DNA of 34,209 bases from DYJB01 sp963777165 (GCA_963777165.1 CAVZPO010000031.1:1-34209), one strand, 5' to 3'; shown: positions 18,981 through 30,632, counted from the stretch's first letter. The notes: generated by a model from the sequence alone, not told the origin. Made by a program: numbers and translations.

Positions 18981-19065
18981 TCACTCAGCGGCCATCAAGG
19001 CGGGCCGCACGTGTCCTGTTTGGACGTGACCGCGTCCACTTGAACCGAGGCCTCGACTTACCCGT

Positions 19066-22000
19066 ATGACGGATCGAACGCCACCAGAGGCCAACGCCTC
19101 CGGGCCCGCACCTTCCGACGCCATTCCACGGCGAGCCCCCGCGGCCTGGACGCGCCTCTCCTATTCTCAGGAGCGGCTGTGGTTCCTCGACCAGCTCGAA
19201 CCGGGAAACCCGGCCTATCACCGGCCCTGGGCGGTGCGACTTGAGGGTCCGCTTGACCCGGGCGCTCTGGAAGGAAGCCTGAATGAAATCCTCCGCCGGC
19301 ATGAGATCCTAAGGACCAACTACACCGCCGTCGATGGAATTCCGATGCAATCGGTGCGGCCCCATGCTCCCATTCCCCTTCCGATTATCGACCTCACCCA
19401 GACCCCGGCCGACGAGCGCGAGACGTGTGCCCGGGACCGGATCGCGGTCGACGCCAGGCGGCCCTTCGACCTGGGCCATGACGAGCTGACCCGGCCGCAG
19501 TTGCTGAAGCTGGGGGACGAGGATCACATTCTGTTGTTCCTCACCCATCACATCGCCTTCGACGGGTGGTCCGATGGCGTGCTGTTGCGCGAGCTGGCCG
19601 CTCTGTATCCCGCCCGTATCGCCGGCCGTCCCTCTCCCTTGCCCGAGCCGGAGGTGCAGTATGCCGACTTCGCCGCCTGGCAGCGGACGCGCCAGGCCGA
19701 CGAGCAGATCGGACCGCACCTCAGCTACTGGAAGCAGGTTTTTGCCACGCCTCCGCCAACGCTTCTGCTCCCGACTGATCCTCGCCACCACGGCGCCTCA
19801 GGTTGGGAGGCCGGCCGCCGTTCGGTCGGCCTGGAAGCCGAACTCACGTCGGCGGTCCAGCGCCTTGCCCGCCAGGAGAATGCCACGTCGTTTATGGCCT
19901 GGCTCACAGCCTTCCTGGTGCTTCTGCACCGACAGACGGGGCAGACGGACCTGGTCGTCGGTTTTCCGAGCGCCGGTCGGGTCCGGCGCGAGCTGGAAGC
20001 GAGTATCGGGACCTTCGTCGAGGCGCTGCCCCTGCGTGCCGACCTCTCGGGTCGGCCGACGTTTCGAGAAGTCTTGCGCAAAGTCCGCCGGCAGGTGCTG
20101 GACGCGCTGGCACACCAGGACCTGCCCTTTGAACGGGTGGTTGCCGAGGTCCAGCCCGAACGCTCCCTGCAGCACGCCCCGTTGTTCGACGTCCTGTTCA
20201 ACTCCCATTCGCTCCGGTCACCGGTGGGCCACATTGGCCCCCTGACCGTTCGACCTTTCCGCACGCCGGATCCCTCCGCGCGCTACTTGCTGACCGTGTA
20301 CATTGAGCCAGGCACGGAGACCACGGCTGTCGACGCCGTCTTCCGGCTCTCGGGAATCCAGAGCGGACGACGTCGACTGCCTGCTGAGCCAGTATCGGCA
20401 CCTGGTGCGCCAGATCGTGGCGGACCCGGACCGCGAAATCAGCGAGTACTCACTTGCATGTCCCGAAACCGTCCACCTGCTTCCCGATCCTCGGCAGCGT
20501 CTGCCACGTCCGCGCCACCGGCCGGTGACGGACCTCGTCCTCGCCTGGGCGCAGCAGGCGCCGTCGGCCACAGCCGTAGATCAAGGCGACCGGACTTGGT
20601 CATATGCGCAGTTAGCCGAGGCAGCGAAAGCGATCGCCGCTACGCTGGCCGAAGGTGGCATCGTCCCGGGAGACGTCGTGGCCGTGACCGGCCGGAGGAG
20701 CTTTGGACTGATTGCCTCGCTACTGGGCTCGCTGCTTGCCGGCGGCGTCATCCTGCCGCTCGACCCGCAGCTGCCAGGCATACGCTTGCGCCGCATGCAG
20801 TCACTTGCCTCCCCACGAGTGTGCCTGTGCGCCGACGACTTCGGGTGGAACCCAGGCTGCAGCCTGGGTTACGACCCCTTGCCTGGCGGTCGGTCAGAAC
20901 GACGGGCGGGCATCGGGCCTCGCACCCCTTGGCGCATCAGCGCCGGGCCATGCCGCCGGAACACGAACCCCGGCCTATATCTTCTTCACCTCGGGCTCGA
21001 CCGGTGACCCCAAAGCCGTGCTGGGCAGCCATGAGGGCCTGGCACATTTCCTGGCCTGGCAGCGACAGGCATTCCAGGTCGGTCCCGCCGATCGCGTCGC
21101 CCAGCTCACGAGCCTGTCGTTCGACGTCATGCTTCGCGACGTCTTCCTTCCGCTGACCAGCGGCGGGTCGGTGTGCCTACCCGAAGAGTTACTCGAGGCG
21201 GGCTCCGCATCCGTCCTGGGATGGCTTGATGAAGTCCCGCGTCACGCTGCTCCATACGGTGCCTTCGCTGGCACAGTCCTGGCTGGCCGAAAAGCCGGAC
21301 GGAGTGCACCTTGCCTCCTTGCGCTGGACGTTCTTCGCCGGTGAGGTGCTCAGCGCGGATCTGGTGCGCAAGTGGCGGGAGGCGTTTCCGCAGGCGGGAG
21401 GGATCGTCAACCTGTATGGTCCGACCGAGACGACGCTGGTCAAGTGCGCCTACGTGGTCCCCGAATTGCCAGGCACTGGGGTAGTTCCGGTGGGCACACC
21501 CCTTCCCGGATACTCAGGCACTCGTCCTGACACCCTCAGGAAGCCCGTGTGGCATCGGCGAGGCAGGGGAGATCGTCATCCGTACGCCGGCCCGCAGCAT
21601 GGGATACCTGCATCCCGAAGATGCGCAATCTCGCTTCCGCCCGAACCCGCACACCTCGGATCCGGAGGACATCCTGTACTGGACGGGCGATCAGGGACGG
21701 TACCTGGCCGACGGGAACCTGCAGTTCATGGGACGCCTCGACGACCAGGTCAAGATTCATGGTGTCCGCGTCGAGCCAGGTGAAGTGGCGGCGGCGCTGG
21801 CCTACCACCAGAAGATCCCGCGCATGCGCGGTCGTGCCCGTAGACGGTCCGCACCTGGTGGCCTATGTTGTCCCGGTGGGGATGGCGCCCACGGCCTCCG
21901 ACCTACGCGCCTATCTCGCCGATCGCCTCCCGGCGGTGATGATCCCGTCGGCATTCGTGACCCTCGAGCAGCTACCGCTGACACCGAACGGGAAGCTCGA

Positions 22001-23133
22001 CCGCTCGGCGTTGCCGCGCCCGGCTGCATGGGACGAGCCACGCGGTGCCGTTCGCCATCAGCCTCCACGTGACCGGCTTGAGCGCCAGCTGGCCGCCATC
22101 TGGGAAGAGGTGCTCGGCGTGCGGCCTATCGGACTAAACGATAGCTTCTTCGATCTAGGCGGGCACTCCCTCCTGGCGGTAAGGCTCTTCGCGCGCATTG
22201 AAAAGGCAACGGGCCGCAAGCTTCCGGTGCGTGCGCTGTTTGAGGCACCTACGCTCGGGGAGTTGGCCGCCATCTTGCGCTCGGGATCCTGGCAACCAGC
22301 CTCCCGCTCGTCGCTCGTCGCGCTGCAGACCGGAGGCTCCCGCGACCCGGTGTTCTGGGTCCACGCCGCCGGGGGCCACGTCGTCGCCTTCCGTGGTCTC
22401 GCCCAATTCCTGGGACCGGACCAGCCTTCCTTCGCCCTCGAAGGCGCCGACTTCCCGGAGGGTAACACTGAAGACCGCATCGAGGACATCGCCGCGCGCT
22501 ACATCGGCGATATCTTGGAGGTGCGCCCCGTCGGGCCCTACTTGCTTGGCGGTCTCTCTTTTGGCGGACTGGTGGCGTTCGAGATGGCCCGCCAGTTGCA
22601 GGCTGCCGGTCACGCCGTGCCATTCCTGGGTCTGCTGGACACGTATGGACCGCGCTATCCACTGCTGAAACCTGGACAGGACTGGGGTTATTGGTTCCGG
22701 CAGCGGGCGGACTATCATCTCGGCAACCTGTCTGTTCTCGATCTGCGCGCAAAGGCCGCATACGTTGGCGCTCGCATCCGACATCAAGCCGCTCGCGCGG
22801 TGCCCCTGACGCCGCGCAGGCCTGCATTGGCTGCGCTCCGTGGTGCGCTGGGGAACGCGAAGGGACATTGGCCGAGCTTACTGGGCGGCTCAGCGCGCCC
22901 GCCTGGCATACTTCCCAGAACCGTATGACGGACCGGTCACCTTGTTCCGCGCCGCGAGCCAACCGAAGGATCGGCTGGACCCCAGCCTCGGTTGGGACGA
23001 GCTGGCTCGAGGAGGCCTAAATATCATCGAGGTCGGTGGTACGCACGTGTCCATCATGGCCGGACACCGGCTGGCCGGGCTTGGGGAAGCGGTGAGAGCC
23101 GTGTTGGCCTCAGTGGAAGGGATCGGCCGTTGA
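19066..23133 (+). CDS. NRPS module: condensation-adenylation-carrier-thioesterase, frameshifted
   Basis: Single-module terminating NRPS of about 1355 residues. Condensation domain (about 19140-20390): LSYSQERLWFLDQL, catalytic HHIAFDG at 19546-19566, later IGTFVEALPLR. Adenylation domain (about 20520-22020): YIFFTSGSTGDPKAV, LSFDVMLRDVF with the Asp that normally binds an amino acid's alpha-amino group, NLYGPTETT, YWTGDQGRYL, and the Lys loop PLTPNGKLDRSAL. Carrier: DLGGHSLLAV, Ser at 22167-22169. Thioesterase: GGLSFGG with nucleophile Ser at 22557-22559, LLDTYGP and a C-terminal GGTHVSIM His. It would join the acyl group from the upstream carrier to one amino acid and release the product. 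Six +1 frame changes (about 20361, 20890, 21232, 21508, 21829, 22819). Amino-acid specificity not assigned. Confidence 0.85.
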
Positions 23134-24008
23134 CTTCCGGAGCGGCGCCAGAGCGAGTGGACAACATCGCCCGCGCCCCCAGGTCTTCGTGGCTGCAGTC
23201 CGAGCCGGCTGTGCGTTGGGAAGTGCCGCCACGATCGCCGGCATTGATGAACGATGAAGTCCACGTTTCGCACGTCAGGCCTGACATCCCGCTGGGCGAG
23301 CAGGAGCAGCGGGCGGCCTGCCTCACGGCGGATGAGCTCGGCCGTGCCGCGCGCTTCCGCCGATCTATTGACCAGCGCCGGTACGTTGCCCATCGGAGCG
23401 CGCTGCGGGAGATCCTGGGCGTGTACATGGGCCTGGAGGCTCGCCAGGTTGAGCTCTATCGTGATCGGCTGGGAAAGCCCCATCTGGCGGGCGAAGCCGG
23501 GACCGGATGGCAGTTCAGCGTCAGCCATTCGGGCGGTATCGGCTTGATTGCTGTGCGGCGCGGCAGGCAGGTGGGCGTCGATGTTGAGCACGTCATCCCC
23601 GGATTCGACTGGCGGGAGGTGGCGGCCCTGGCGCTGAGCGAGCGCGAACGGCGCGGGCTGGATTCGCTGCCGGCTGACAAGCAGTGCGAAGCCTTCTTCG
23701 CCATCTGGACGCGCAAGGAGGCGCTGGCCAAGGCCGTTGGTTTGGGGTTGCGCCTCGAGTTCCCGGCGGTGGAGGTCCCGGCCGACTTTTGGATCGACGG
23801 ATGGAGCGTGCAACATGGATTCCCGCCGGGGAGGGGGAGGTTGAATGCAGCCATCGTAGACCTGCCCGTGGGGATGGGATTTCGGGCCGCCCTGGCATCG
23901 ATTGGGGGGCAGGGCCGGGTGCGCGGCTTCAATTGGGTGGCGAACGCGTCTTCGGCCCCGGATCAGAATGGCGATGTTCGGCGCGGAAATCAGCCCTGTG
24001 AGCGTTGA
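23130..24008 (+). CDS. Sfp-type 4'-phosphopantetheinyl transferase
   Basis: Transfers phosphopantetheine from CoA onto the Ser of carrier domains, here most likely the two carriers encoded just upstream. Intact, 292 residues. Motifs: RFRRSIDQRRYVAHR, FSVSHSGG (about 129-136), the Mg-binding GVDVEH (149-154) and WTRKEALAKAVG (193-204). The N-terminus up to about residue 40 is not conserved and may be partly untranslated. TTG 23130 overlaps the NRPS stop codon (TTGA) and is preceded by GGAAGGGA at good spacing, so translation is coupled to the NRPS; ATG 23247 is a later alternative. Confidence 0.9.
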   Translation: MTSGAAPERVDNIARAPRSSWLQSEPAVRWEVPPRSPALMNDEVHVSHVRPDIPLGEQEQRAACLTADELGRAARFRRSIDQRRYVAHRSALREILGVYMGLEARQVELYRDRLGKPHLAGEAGTGWQFSVSHSGGIGLIAVRRGRQVGVDVEHVIPGFDWREVAALALSERERRGLDSLPADKQCEAFFAIWTRKEALAKAVGLGLRLEFPAVEVPADFWIDGWSVQHGFPPGRGRLNAAIVDLPVGMGFRAALASIGGQGRVRGFNWVANASSAPDQNGDVRRGNQPCER

Positions 24009-24062
24009 AGAACCCCTAAGTACCCCTCTGGTGGGCGTCGTAAGCCTGGGGGTGCGGGTGCC

Positions 24063-25488
24063 TTGAACGCCGATTCAGGGGGCCCCGTCGATCAAGCTCC
24101 GGTGACGCTGCGCTCGCGGGTGACCGAGAGCGCCACCCTATTGACGCTGCGCGAGGGCGCCGGGGTGCTCATTGGTCTGATCGGTGTGGTCGCCCTGACA
24201 CGGCTGATTGGCCCCGCCAGCTTCGGGTTGTACGCCGCCGCGGCGGCCGTTTACGGCTACTTGAACATCTTGAGCCAGTGGGGGTTGCCGGTCTTCCTCG
24301 TTCGCCGTGAAGGCGGGGTCCCGGATCCGGTGCTACACCAGGCGTTCACGCTGGCGGGCATCCTGGGGGGATTGGGCTTGCTCGGGGGTTGGTTCCTGGC
24401 GCCGGGCATCGAGGCCTGGGCGCGCATCCCGGGATTCACGAGCGTGGGGCACATGATCCTGCTGACGCTTCCCGGAGCGTTGGTGATGCAGGTCCCGCGG
24501 GCGATCCTCGGTCGCCGGCTCGAGTTCAAGGCGGTGGCGAGGGCCGAGCTGGCCGGGCAGATCGGCTTCTACCTTGCCGCTCTCCCGCTGGCGGCGCTGG
24601 GCGCAGGCGTCTGGGCTGCCGTTGCCGGCTGGTGGGCGCAGTCGGCGGTCGCCTGGCCGATCCTGTACCGCGCCGCCGGGTACCGACCGCGGATTGCATG
24701 GGATGGGAAGCTTGTCCGGGAGATGCTGCGCGACGGATTGAGCTATACCGCCGCCACCTGGGCCTGGCAGGCCAGGACGCTGGTCAATCCGCTGTTGGTC
24801 GGCCGGTATGTGGGCGTGGCCGGGGTTGGCTACGTCGACCTGGCGGTTCGGTTCGTCGACAACCTGGGGTTTGTTAAGACGGCCGCCTCGCGGGTCGCCG
24901 TCGCCGCGCTGGCCCACGTGCAGCAGGATAGCGCCCGGCTTCGGAGTGCCATCGGTGAGGGCGCACGACTGCAGGTCCTGGCGCTGGGGACTCTGCTGGC
25001 CGGGTTCGGCATTGCAGCGCCGTGGATCATCCCACTGGTCTTCGGCGAGAAATGGCTTCCGGTCCTGGTGGTCTATCCGTTCATCGCCCTGGGTGCACTG
25101 GCGCACGGCCTGTTCAATATGGAGGTCTCGGCACTGTATGTGCTTCGCCGGAACAGGGACGTGCTCAGATTCCACATAGTCCACGTGACCTTGTTCATCG
25201 GGACTGCCTTCTTCGGGCTTCGTGCGCTTGGGCTGATCGGCTATGGCTTGGGGGAGGCGGCAGCCGTCCTAAGCTACCCGCTGTTGTACGCGATGGTCGC
25301 AAGGCAGATCGGAGCCCCGAGCCGTGGGCGTGGCGTTTGTGTGGGCCCTCGCGTTCGCCTGTGCCGTCTTCGCCACCACACTGGGATGGTGGATGGCGTT
25401 GCCCTTGCTCGGCGTTACACTTTGGCCTCGGACCTGGCGCGAGGTGCGTAGGCTCATCCTGCCGCTATGGCACGCCTCGGCAGGATGA
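24063..25488 (+). CDS. Wzx/MOP-family polysaccharide flippase, frameshifted near the end
   Basis: Membrane transporter of the MATE-like MOP superfamily (polysaccharide transport proteins, PF01943/PF13440 type), about 475 residues with 12 or more helices. The N-terminus has the family's ALTRLIGPASFGLYAAAAAV; later LVNPLLVGRYVGVAGVGYV and PLVFGEKWLPVLVVYPFIAL. It would flip undecaprenyl-linked repeat units outward. One extra base near 25318 moves the last helix (VALAFACAVFATTLGWW-like region, read as GVAFVWALAFACAVFATTLG) into another frame, ending at 25488. Start TTG 24063 is uncertain. Its place directly after the NRPS and PPTase also allows export of the NRPS product, but that is conjecture. 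Confidence 0.85.
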
Positions 25489-25756
25489 AGCGCGGGGTGG
25501 CAGATCAAGGGATGGAGCAGCGCATACGCGAGCCGGCCACGTGGGCCCTGCGGACGCCGACCGGAAGGCACAGCGCGAAGGCGCGGCAGGTGCGCGGAGG
25601 GCGAGGCGGCCTGGGTGGGTCGGTGTTCCCTGGAGGGGAAAGGAAGGGCGGTGACCGGCCCGCCCGTAGCGAGTGGGCCAAGACCTGGCCAGGGCGCAGA
25701 CGGTCCCTCTTCCGGGAAACACGGGCGGGGCTAGGTGAACCCCCAATGATAGTGAC

Positions 25757-27846
25757 ATGGAGGCAGTTCGGGTCGTGAATAGAATCTTGTTTGCCCTTCC
25801 CGTCGCCGTCCTCGCCGTTTTGTGGACAATCTTGTTGGGAACCGCCGATCGTCACGGTCGCGGCGACTGGCGAGATGCCTTCCTGCGCGCCGCCGTGGTG
25901 TGGGGCACCCTGGCGGCGGTCAGCGCCGAGTTGCTGTCGCCCTTTGGCGCCATCCGGCAGGTGTGGCTGGGTGCGTTCTGGGCGTTGGTGCTCGCTCTCG
26001 CTGGTGGGCTATTGGCGTGCGTCATGGGTTGCTGCGTGAGGCCTGGACTTACCTGCGTCGGCTGAAGCCAGGATTCTCGGTTGGCGAGCGCCTGGTCTTG
26101 GTCGGCATCGCGGTGGTTGTCCTTCTTCTCCTGCTGATCGCCTGGGTGTCGCCGCCCAACAACTACGACTCCTACCTGTATCACATGGCGCGGGTGGTGC
26201 ACTGGGCGCAGGCGGGGAGCCTGGACCACTACCCTGCAGGGTACGAGCACCAGCTGACCAAGCCGACGTGGGCGGAGACGGCCATCCTGCACCTGCGTGT
26301 GCTGTGGGGCAGACGACAAGCCCGCCAATCTGGTGCAGTGGTTCAGCATGGTTGGATCGCTGATCGGGGTCTCGGCCATCGCCGGGCAACTTCGGCGGGA
26401 GCCGCAAGGCGCAGCTGCTGGCCTCGACGGTCGCCCTGAGCATCCCGATGGGGATCCTGCAGGCGACGAGCACGCAAAACGACTACGTCGTGGCGTTCTG
26501 GATGGTGTGCCTGGCGTACCTGGTCGTGCGGCACCGGTTGGTCGAGCAGTCGCCGGGTGACGTCGTGTATGTGGGTCTCGCCGCCGGGCTCGGGCTGCTG
26601 ACGAAGGGAACGGGGTACGTGTATGCGGTACCGTTCCTGGCCTGGTACTTCTGGCCGCGGCGGCCGTGGCCTCGATGGCCGTGGCTGCGCGACGTGGCGA
26701 TCGTCGCCGTGCTCGTCGTGCTGCTCAACCTGGGCTTCTGGTGGCGGAACGTCGTCACCTTCGGGGGGCCCTTCGGGACGTCCGAGTGGCTGAGCGCGAA
26801 CCTGACGCTCGGGCCCGGAGCTCGTCACAGGCCAATCCACGGCCGAAAGGCGACTCCCCCGCCGGCGAATGATCAGGTGGCGCCCGAGGGGCTCGGCGCT
26901 GAAGCCCACGGAGCAAGGGCGAAGACGATCCGCTCTCCACGATGTGGAAGGCGACTCGGCGATCGGCGGGAAGGTCATCGAGACCCCCAGGCGCCTGGCG
27001 CAGATGGTCGCCTACCAGCTCGCCACGCCCATCGGAAAGGTCACTCGCCTGGTGGCGACGATCCTGGAGGCCTTCCCAAGCGTGTTCCCGGAAGACGAGA
27101 CCTTGCGAATACGAAGGATGAGTTGGAACCATGAGGACTTTGCCGCCAGCCCGGTGAACATGGTTCTGGCTGTGGTGACCGGCGTGGGAGCGTGGCTGCT
27201 TCGCAAGAGGCCCAGGCTCAGGCACGTGTGGCTCTACACTGCGGCGGTGGCCGTCGCCTATCTGCTGCTCCCGATCGTGATCGGGCATGTCACCAGCGTG
27301 TGGGGCATACGCTATCAGCTTCCCTTCTTCGTCCTATGGGCGCCGATCGCCGCCTGCGTGGTGGTTGCGGTGGCTTCGGACCGGGTGGCCGTCCCGGCGG
27401 CGATCGTGTTCATCCTCCTGTCGCTGCCGTACGTCTTGTTCAACAACATCCGCCCGCTGATCGGGGACATGCCGTACACGACACGGATCGAGAGCATCCT
27501 GACCACCGATCGCACCGAGGTCTTGCTGGACAACAGCCTGCAGCGCGTCCAGAACGACTACGCCGAGTGCGGCGGCGGAGGCGTACGCCCAGGGCTGCAC
27601 TACGGTCGGGCTGATCGGCACGGGCGTAAACCTGCCGGAGTACCCCTTCTGGTGGATCCTGGATGCACCGCAGAGCGGGATCCGGATCGAATCGCTAAGC
27701 CACAGCCAGTACACCGAGCGGTATGTCGACCCGTCCTTCGTGCCGTGCCTGATCATCTGTGCCGGGTGCGACCGCCAGTGCGGCCGCACCGGAGTACGCC
27801 CTGGTGCGGGTGTCACGGCCCGTTCTCGGTGTGGCGGCACGAGTGA
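25757..27846 (+). CDS. GT-C fold membrane glycosyltransferase, paralog of the first gene, heavily frameshifted
   Basis: About 695 residues, closely similar along its length to the protein at 219-2360: PPNNYDSYLYHMARVVHW, ATSTQNDYVVAFW, SWNHEDFAASP, GHVTSVWGIRYQLPF and the C-terminal cysteine cluster PCLIICAGC all have counterparts there. Hence the same reaction type, a lipid-phosphate-sugar-dependent transfer outside the membrane. Frame changes lie near 26037 (one base missing) and near 26314, 26391, 26850, 27568, 27782 and 27817 (extra base each). The most natural end is GPFSVWRHE at 27846. Start ATG 25757 is used; GTG 25775 with GGAGG 11 bases upstream is an alternative. With so many shifts it could be a true pseudogene, but the preserved amino-acid conservation argues for sequence error. 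Confidence 0.7.
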
Positions 27847-28292
27847 CGCGAGGCGCGGTGCCGGTGCAGCCAGGGGAGCGGGCCAGTGTCGAGCTGCCGG
27901 TCGATGACCGGACGGACTGTGCGGCGACAGGTGAACCGTCTTCCAGGGCCGCAGCCATTGGCCCGCTATGGCCGGACGCGATCGGAGCGGCCACGTCGAG
28001 GGGTGCGTTCGATCGCAGGAGGCACAGATAGGACGAAGAGGGCAGGCACTGTCTCACTCTCCGAGTTGGGCGTGCCGTCCAGACGAAGCGAGGAGAACGT
28101 CTTCCTGGATCTCAGGCGAGGAGCGGCCCCCAAAGTACTCCAAATCCGTCCGGGTGGCGTTCGCCGATCAGGCAACGCCGATGGCATCGCGATGGCGCTC
28201 GCCGCCGCGAGTCCGGGACCGGATGCGGTTGCCCATTCGAGGACGTAGAGGGCCTCGGCTCATCTGAGGCTGACTTCGGACGGGGAATGAGA
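27847..28292. other. Intergenic stretch without a recognised gene
   Basis: About 445 bases. Open frames occur here but have low-complexity Arg/Ala-rich composition and no motif I recognise. No terminator or RNA identified. Confidence 0.4.
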
Positions 28293-29568
28293 ATGACCAT
28301 GGCTGCAGTCAGATCAGAGAAGCGCCTGCAAGTTCGCCATGCTCGTTGTTGCCGGAGCGGCCTTCGTGGTCTTCTTCGCCAATCAAGATCCGCCCGCGAA
28401 TCAACGATGAGTACCTCTGGGAACCGTCGGACCTCTTCCCCAGCCTGAGCCCGGCCGGAATGGACTTCAGGCAGGGTTTGTACGACCCGGCGACTGCTTG
28501 GCTGCAAGGTCAAAGCCCCTATGCCCACTCCAGCATGTGGTATCCGCCCTTCAGCGTGCTCTTCTTCCTGCCCTTCCAGCTTCTCGACGTCAACAGAGCA
28601 TACATTGCACAGGTCGGCCTGCTCTTCGTGCTCAACATCGTGGCCGATCGGATTGGCGGTTCTGCATCGCCAAGGTCGCTTTCGGCGAAGGAAGGCCACA
28701 GTCCTCCGCGATCGCGCTGCCGATGTTCCTCGTGCTTGCGTTTCTCGAGGTGAGCAGCTACGGATTCCTCTTCAGCGTCGAGCGTGGCAACTTCGACATC
28801 TACCCCCACGTCGCCGCATTGCTCGGGCTATGGTTGATGCTCAGGAAGCCGAGCTGGATGTGGCTCCAGGTGGCCTGCTTCTCCGTCGCCGTCCATCTCA
28901 AGGTCTACCCCGCGATTCTCTTCGTGCTGGTGCTGTGGAAGCACGGGTGGAAGAGCTTGCTGCCGCTTGCGGCAATCAACGGGCTCTTGCTCGTAAGTCT
29001 GGGCTGGGAGAATGCGGCCATCTTCCTGAATGTGGTCACGCGAGATTCTGACCGGCTCCGACAGTACTGGGTGGGGAATCACTCCGCCGCGTCCTTCGCC
29101 TTTCTGGTGAACGGCCTGTTGGCCAAGCAGGCCACTACACCAATCTCGGCGCTGGTGTTCCTCCTCCCGCCGCTTCTCGTCTGGGTGCTCTGGGACGGTC
29201 ATCCTCTTGCGGCGCGGATATAGCAGCGCTGGAGCCGTGTGGCTCTACGCCTTGTCCGTGCCCATGATGAACCTCATCCCCGGGCACGAGCCACGACTAC
29301 AAGCTGGTCCTGCTCGGCGCACCGTTTGCGATGCTGTTGACGTTCTCTTCTCGAGTGCGTACGTCGGCCTCGGCAGGCCGGGTCGCCCTTCGCCCAGATC
29401 TTGGTGCTTGCGGCTTGTTGATCCTGCTCTCCGTGTCCTACACGGCGTTCCCCCGGTTCTGGGCAACAAGTACCCGTGGGTCCTCGGCGCCCAGCTCCTC
29501 GTGGTGTGGTCTCTCGTGACCGCCCCCCATGCAAGCCCGCGGACTATGCGCTCGAGGCCCAGGCCTGA
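28293..29568 (+). CDS. GT87-like (DUF2029) membrane mannosyltransferase family protein, frameshifted
   Basis: Polytopic membrane protein of about 425 residues. The first external part reads QGLYDPATAWLQGQSPYAHS followed by MWYPPFSVLFFLPFQLL, the typical DUF2029/GT87 layout (Asp- and Pro-rich loop, then YPP-F). Then comes SVERGNFDIYPHVAALLGLWL and HLKVYPAILFVLVLW, both family hallmarks (RGN, K.YP). Members transfer mannose or arabinose from polyprenyl-phosphate donors at the outer membrane face. Frame changes near 28340, 28390, 28655, 29195, 29285 and 29455. The end is tentative: after LGNKYPWVLGAQLLVVW a natural stop (ALEAQA then TGA) lies at 29568. Start ATG 28293 or 28287. Confidence 0.65.
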
Positions 29569-29808
29569 CCAGACGGCGTGCCGGCCAGCCGGGCTTTCCC
29601 GGAGTCTCTCCTTGGCACATCACTGCTCGCTTCATTTCGCCGGCCCGCCGGCAGGGGACGATCGCTCCCGGCACGCTTGAGGGATGCGCCGGCAAACGGA
29701 GGGGGATCCCCGGAATAGGAAGGGAGCCGTTCGTCGGCCACCACATCCTGCGTCGTTGTGCTGAACGTGGCAGTGCTCCAGACGCCTTCAGCGTTCGGCA
29801 AGTGCAAG

Positions 29809-29814
29809 TAGAAT
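29809..29814 (+). promoter_or_regulatory. Putative -10 box (TAGAAT) for the CDP-dideoxysugar operon
   Basis: TAGAAT lies 40 bases before the rfbF start. About 17 bases upstream, CTTCAG is a poor -35 match. A 285-base gap upstream suggests that an operon promoter is needed here. Confidence 0.35.
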
Positions 29815-29853
29815 AGTGGGTGGTCTGGAGATTCGTGACCCAGGGGAGCGTCC

Positions 29854-30632
29854 ATGCAGATGAAGGTCGCCATCCTTGCCGGCGGGCTGGGAACACGGCT
29901 CTCCGAAGAGACGACCGTCAGGCCCAAGCCGATGGTCGAGATCGGCGGCAAGCCGATCCTGTGGCACATCATGAGCATCTATGCCGCTCAGGGCTACAAG
30001 GAATTCGTCGTCGCCCTGGGCTACAAGGGCGAGCAGGTCAAGGACTACTTCCTCAACTACCACTACCGGTCGCGCAGCCTGACCATCCAGCTGGATACCG
30101 GCCAGGTCTCGACCCACAGCGGTGACGGCGAAGACTGGGTGGTCCATCTGCTGGATACCGGTGCGGACACGCAGACCGGGGGCCGGGTGAAGCGCCTGGC
30201 CGAGTACATCGGCCCCGAGCCGTTCATGCTCACCTACGGCGACGGCGTCGGCAACGTCGATGTCCCCAAGCTGGTCGAGTTCCACCGCCGGCAGGGCAAA
30301 TTGGCCACGATGACCGCCGTGCGCCCCCCGTCCCGCTTCGGCCAGATGGTCGTGACCGACGGGCGGGTGGCGGAGTTCAAAGAGAAGCCCCAGCTCGGGG
30401 AAGGCTGGATCAACGGCGGGTTCTTCGTGCTCGAGCCGGGGATCTCGAACTACATCGCCGGCGACGCTACGTCCTTCGAGCTTGACGCCCTCGAGCAGCC
30501 TGGCCGCCGACGGCCAGCTGGCCGCCTATCAGCACGAGGCCTTCTGGCAGTGCATGGACACGGCTGCGCGATGTGCTCCTGCTGGACAGACTGTGGTCGG
30601 AGGGCAATGCCCCATGGAAGATCTGGCGCTGA
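29854..30632 (+). CDS. rfbF: Glucose-1-phosphate cytidylyltransferase, frameshifted at the 3' end
   Basis: First step of CDP-dideoxyhexose synthesis: CTP plus glucose-1-phosphate gives CDP-glucose. The N-terminus AILAGGLGTRLSEETTVRPK is the classic nucleotidyltransferase signature with the catalytic Arg/Lys. YGDGVGNVD supplies the metal-binding Asp residues, EFKEKPQ and GWINGGFFVLEP match RfbF closely, and the C-terminus readable across frames (QHEAFWQCMDTLRDVLLLD, then GNAPWKIW) is diagnostic for this enzyme. About 258 residues, the usual length. Extra bases near 30497 and 30563 shift the frame. ATG 29854 has AGGGGAG upstream; ATG 29860 is an alternative. The end overlaps rfbG. Confidence 0.93.

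Noticed and set aside
17152..23133. Programmed ribosomal frameshifting as an explanation for the NRPS frame changes
   Set aside because: There are eleven shifts in two genes at unrelated sequences, with no repeated slippery site; sequence error is simpler.
27886..28248. 120-codon open frame after the third GT-C gene
   Set aside because: Arg/Ala-rich composition without motifs, several competing frames, no ribosome site.
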